6,908 nt of DNA from DASWHD01 sp036393335. GTDB lineage: Bacteria > CG2-30-53-67 > CG2-30-70-394. Within the stretch, counting starts at the first letter, position 1. The number at the start of each line of letters is the position of its first letter. The position numbers and the translations under genes are program-made. The notes below the pieces were generated by a model. The model searched no databases and was not told the DNA's origin. It saw only the letters and a list, made by a program, of their open reading frames with translations. This document shows, one piece after another, positions 6,274 to 6,908 of the stretch. Location: positions 1 to 6,908 of the forward strand of contig DASWHD010000091.1 of assembly GCA_036393335.1 (NCBI GenBank). The letters run 5' to 3'.

Positions 6274-6522
6274 GGGCCTAGCCCGCATTTCTCACCACGG
6301 ATCTGCTACGCCCGCGCAGCCGCCCGCATCTCCTGGCTCACCTCGTCCGAGTCTTCGACCAGTGGTAGGAGCCGGTTGCACCGGCGATCCGCGCCACCGG
6401 CGCGGCCGGCCCTGCGGGCCGGGGTCGCCGAAAGGATTCGGCTCCTACGGTTGGGCCGGCCAGGATCTACGCGCGTCTACACGGTCTCGCGACGATCCAT
6501 GGTGAGAAGTGCGGGTTAGCCC
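6274..6522. mobile_element. Inverted-repeat-bounded element of about 249 bp, MITE-like or IS remnant
   Basis: Left arm 6274-6303 and right arm 6494-6522 are inverted copies: 26 of 29 positions match, with one single-base gap. The shared core reads CCCGCAYTTCTCACCAYGG, flanked by GGGC(C)TA outside and ATC inside. Two of the three mismatches would be G-U pairs in RNA. No intact gene lies between the arms. The interior holds the branched palindrome at 6365-6448 and, on the - strand next to the left arm, a short open stretch ending in TAG (6306-6362). I find no convincing target-site duplication; TGGC occurs just outside the left arm and 2 bases beyond the right arm. The arrangement fits a non-autonomous miniature element or an internally deleted insertion sequence. 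An alternative is a long RNA hairpin that ends both convergent transcripts. Confidence 0.6.
6365..6448. repeat. REP-like branched palindrome (cruciform-capable)
   Basis: The outer 10-bp stem GTAGGAGCCG (6365-6374) pairs perfectly with CGGCTCCTAC (6439-6448). A second stem of 9 pairs joins CGGCGATCC (6382-6390) to GGGTCGCCG (6422-6430), including one G-T pair. Inside are two 5-bp hairpins: GCGCC-ACC-GGCGC (6391-6403) and GGCCC-TGC-GGGCC (6408-6420). The GTAGGAG/CTCCTAC ends resemble dispersed extragenic palindromes common in Gammaproteobacteria. Lying between convergent genes is the usual place for such elements. Confidence 0.7.
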
Positions 6523-6545
6523 AGTGGCGCGGGGAAGTGTGTGTC

Positions 6546-6560
6546 GGCCCCCACCGGGCC
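6546..6560 (-). terminator. Possible weak hairpin after sodC
   Basis: On the - strand, 7 bases past the sodC stop, GGCCC and GGGCC form a 5-bp stem with a 5-base loop. There is no T-run, so this is only a candidate; the large inverted repeat beyond it could also stop transcription. Confidence 0.2.
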
Positions 6561-6567
6561 GCGGGGC

Positions 6568-6908
6568 CTACTCGACGACCCCGCAGGCGACGCGCGCCCC
6601 GCCGCCGCCAAGGGTCTGCGGGTCGTCCGAATAATTGTCGCCGCCGGCGTGGATCATCAGCGACCGGCCCTGCAGATCGGACACCTTGAGCCGCGGCGCC
6701 AGGACGGGATGGGTGGCGTTGCCGCCGCCATCGACGTATAGGGGCGGCAGGTCGCCCAGGTGGCCGTCGCCGTAGGGGCCGGCATGGCGCCCGGTATTGC
6801 TGGGATCGTAGTGACCGCCCGCCGCCAGCCCGACCACCCTCTTGCCGTCCTTCTCGCCGGCACCGCAGCTCGGGTTCTGGTGCACGTGGAAGCCGTGCAG
6901 ACCGGGGG
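6568..6908 (-). CDS. sodC: Cu/Zn superoxide dismutase, C-terminal part (5' end outside window)
   Basis: The frame is open to the window edge; 112 complete codons precede the TAG at 6568-6570. The first visible residues are PGLHGFHVHQNPSC, so the window opens just before the active site and the N-terminal part, including any signal peptide, is missing. Copper-ligand histidines are visible in FHVH, the bridging His in AAGGHYDP and the late copper His in SLMIHAGGDNYSD. Zinc ligands fit TGRHAGP and GDGHLGD. Cys in NPSC and in ARVACGV would form the conserved disulfide. The enzyme converts superoxide to oxygen and hydrogen peroxide; bacterial SodC is normally periplasmic or lipid-anchored. All catalytic residues in this part are intact, so it looks functional. 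It converges on the STAS gene with 349 bases between the stop codons. Confidence 0.96.
   Translation of the reverse strand, partial: PGLHGFHVHQNPSCGAGEKDGKRVVGLAAGGHYDPSNTGRHAGPYGDGHLGDLPPLYVDGGGNATHPVLAPRLKVSDLQGRSLMIHAGGDNYSDDPQTLGGGGARVACGVVE

Noticed and set aside
6199..6519. 106-codon + strand open frame across the region after the STAS gene
   Set aside because: It runs through both inverted-repeat arms and the palindrome, is Arg/Ser/Pro-rich, and shows no motif or ribosome binding site.
6274..6522. CRISPR-like array or tRNA gene in the repeat region
   Set aside because: The repeats are inverted rather than regularly spaced direct copies, and the cloverleaf-like fold lacks a T-loop, a D-loop and an acceptor end.
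6541..6741. 66-codon + strand open frame opposite sodC
   Set aside because: It is antisense to conserved sodC active-site codons.

Overview
The window reads as chromosomal DNA of a high-GC proteobacterium. Codon third positions are strongly G/C, genes are packed with ATGA-type overlaps, and the RssB/RssC-like pair and periplasmic-type Cu/Zn superoxide dismutase have their closest remembered relatives in Gammaproteobacteria. I cannot assign a genus; an Ectothiorhodospiraceae/Chromatiales-like or pseudomonad-like organism is a guess.

Layout. Positions 1-2349 hold the end of an amidoligase module on the + strand: a circularly permuted ATP-grasp protein (5' end outside the window) and an alpha-E domain protein that starts on the last base of its stop codon. 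A 17-bp tandem repeat begins at the alpha-E stop codon and opens a 228-bp gap. Positions 2578-6218 hold four + strand genes that all overlap: a soluble PAS-PAS histidine kinase, a single-domain CheY-like receiver, a receiver-PP2C phosphatase of the RssB type, and a STAS-domain anti-sigma-factor antagonist of the RssC type. Positions 6219-6567 are non-coding and contain a ~250-bp element bounded by ~29-bp imperfect inverted repeats, with a branched REP-like palindrome inside. The C-terminal part of sodC lies on the - strand (6568 to beyond the window end), convergent with the signalling operon.

How the genes work together. The amidoligase pair belongs to a family predicted to ligate amino acids or peptides to an unknown acceptor. 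The four-gene cassette looks like a complete input-to-output route. A cytosolic kinase should phosphorylate one or both receivers. The phosphorylated receiver-PP2C protein should then change the phosphorylation of the STAS protein, which would set the activity of an anti-sigma factor encoded elsewhere. The first PAS domain of the kinase carries the His and Arg that mark the heme-oxygen pocket of FixL, with the same 20-residue spacing and matching neighbours. The main hypothesis from this window is therefore an oxygen (or other heme-ligand) sensor wired into an RssB/RssC partner switch, with an extra CheY-like receiver as a branch or phosphate sink. This is inferred from sequence reading alone.
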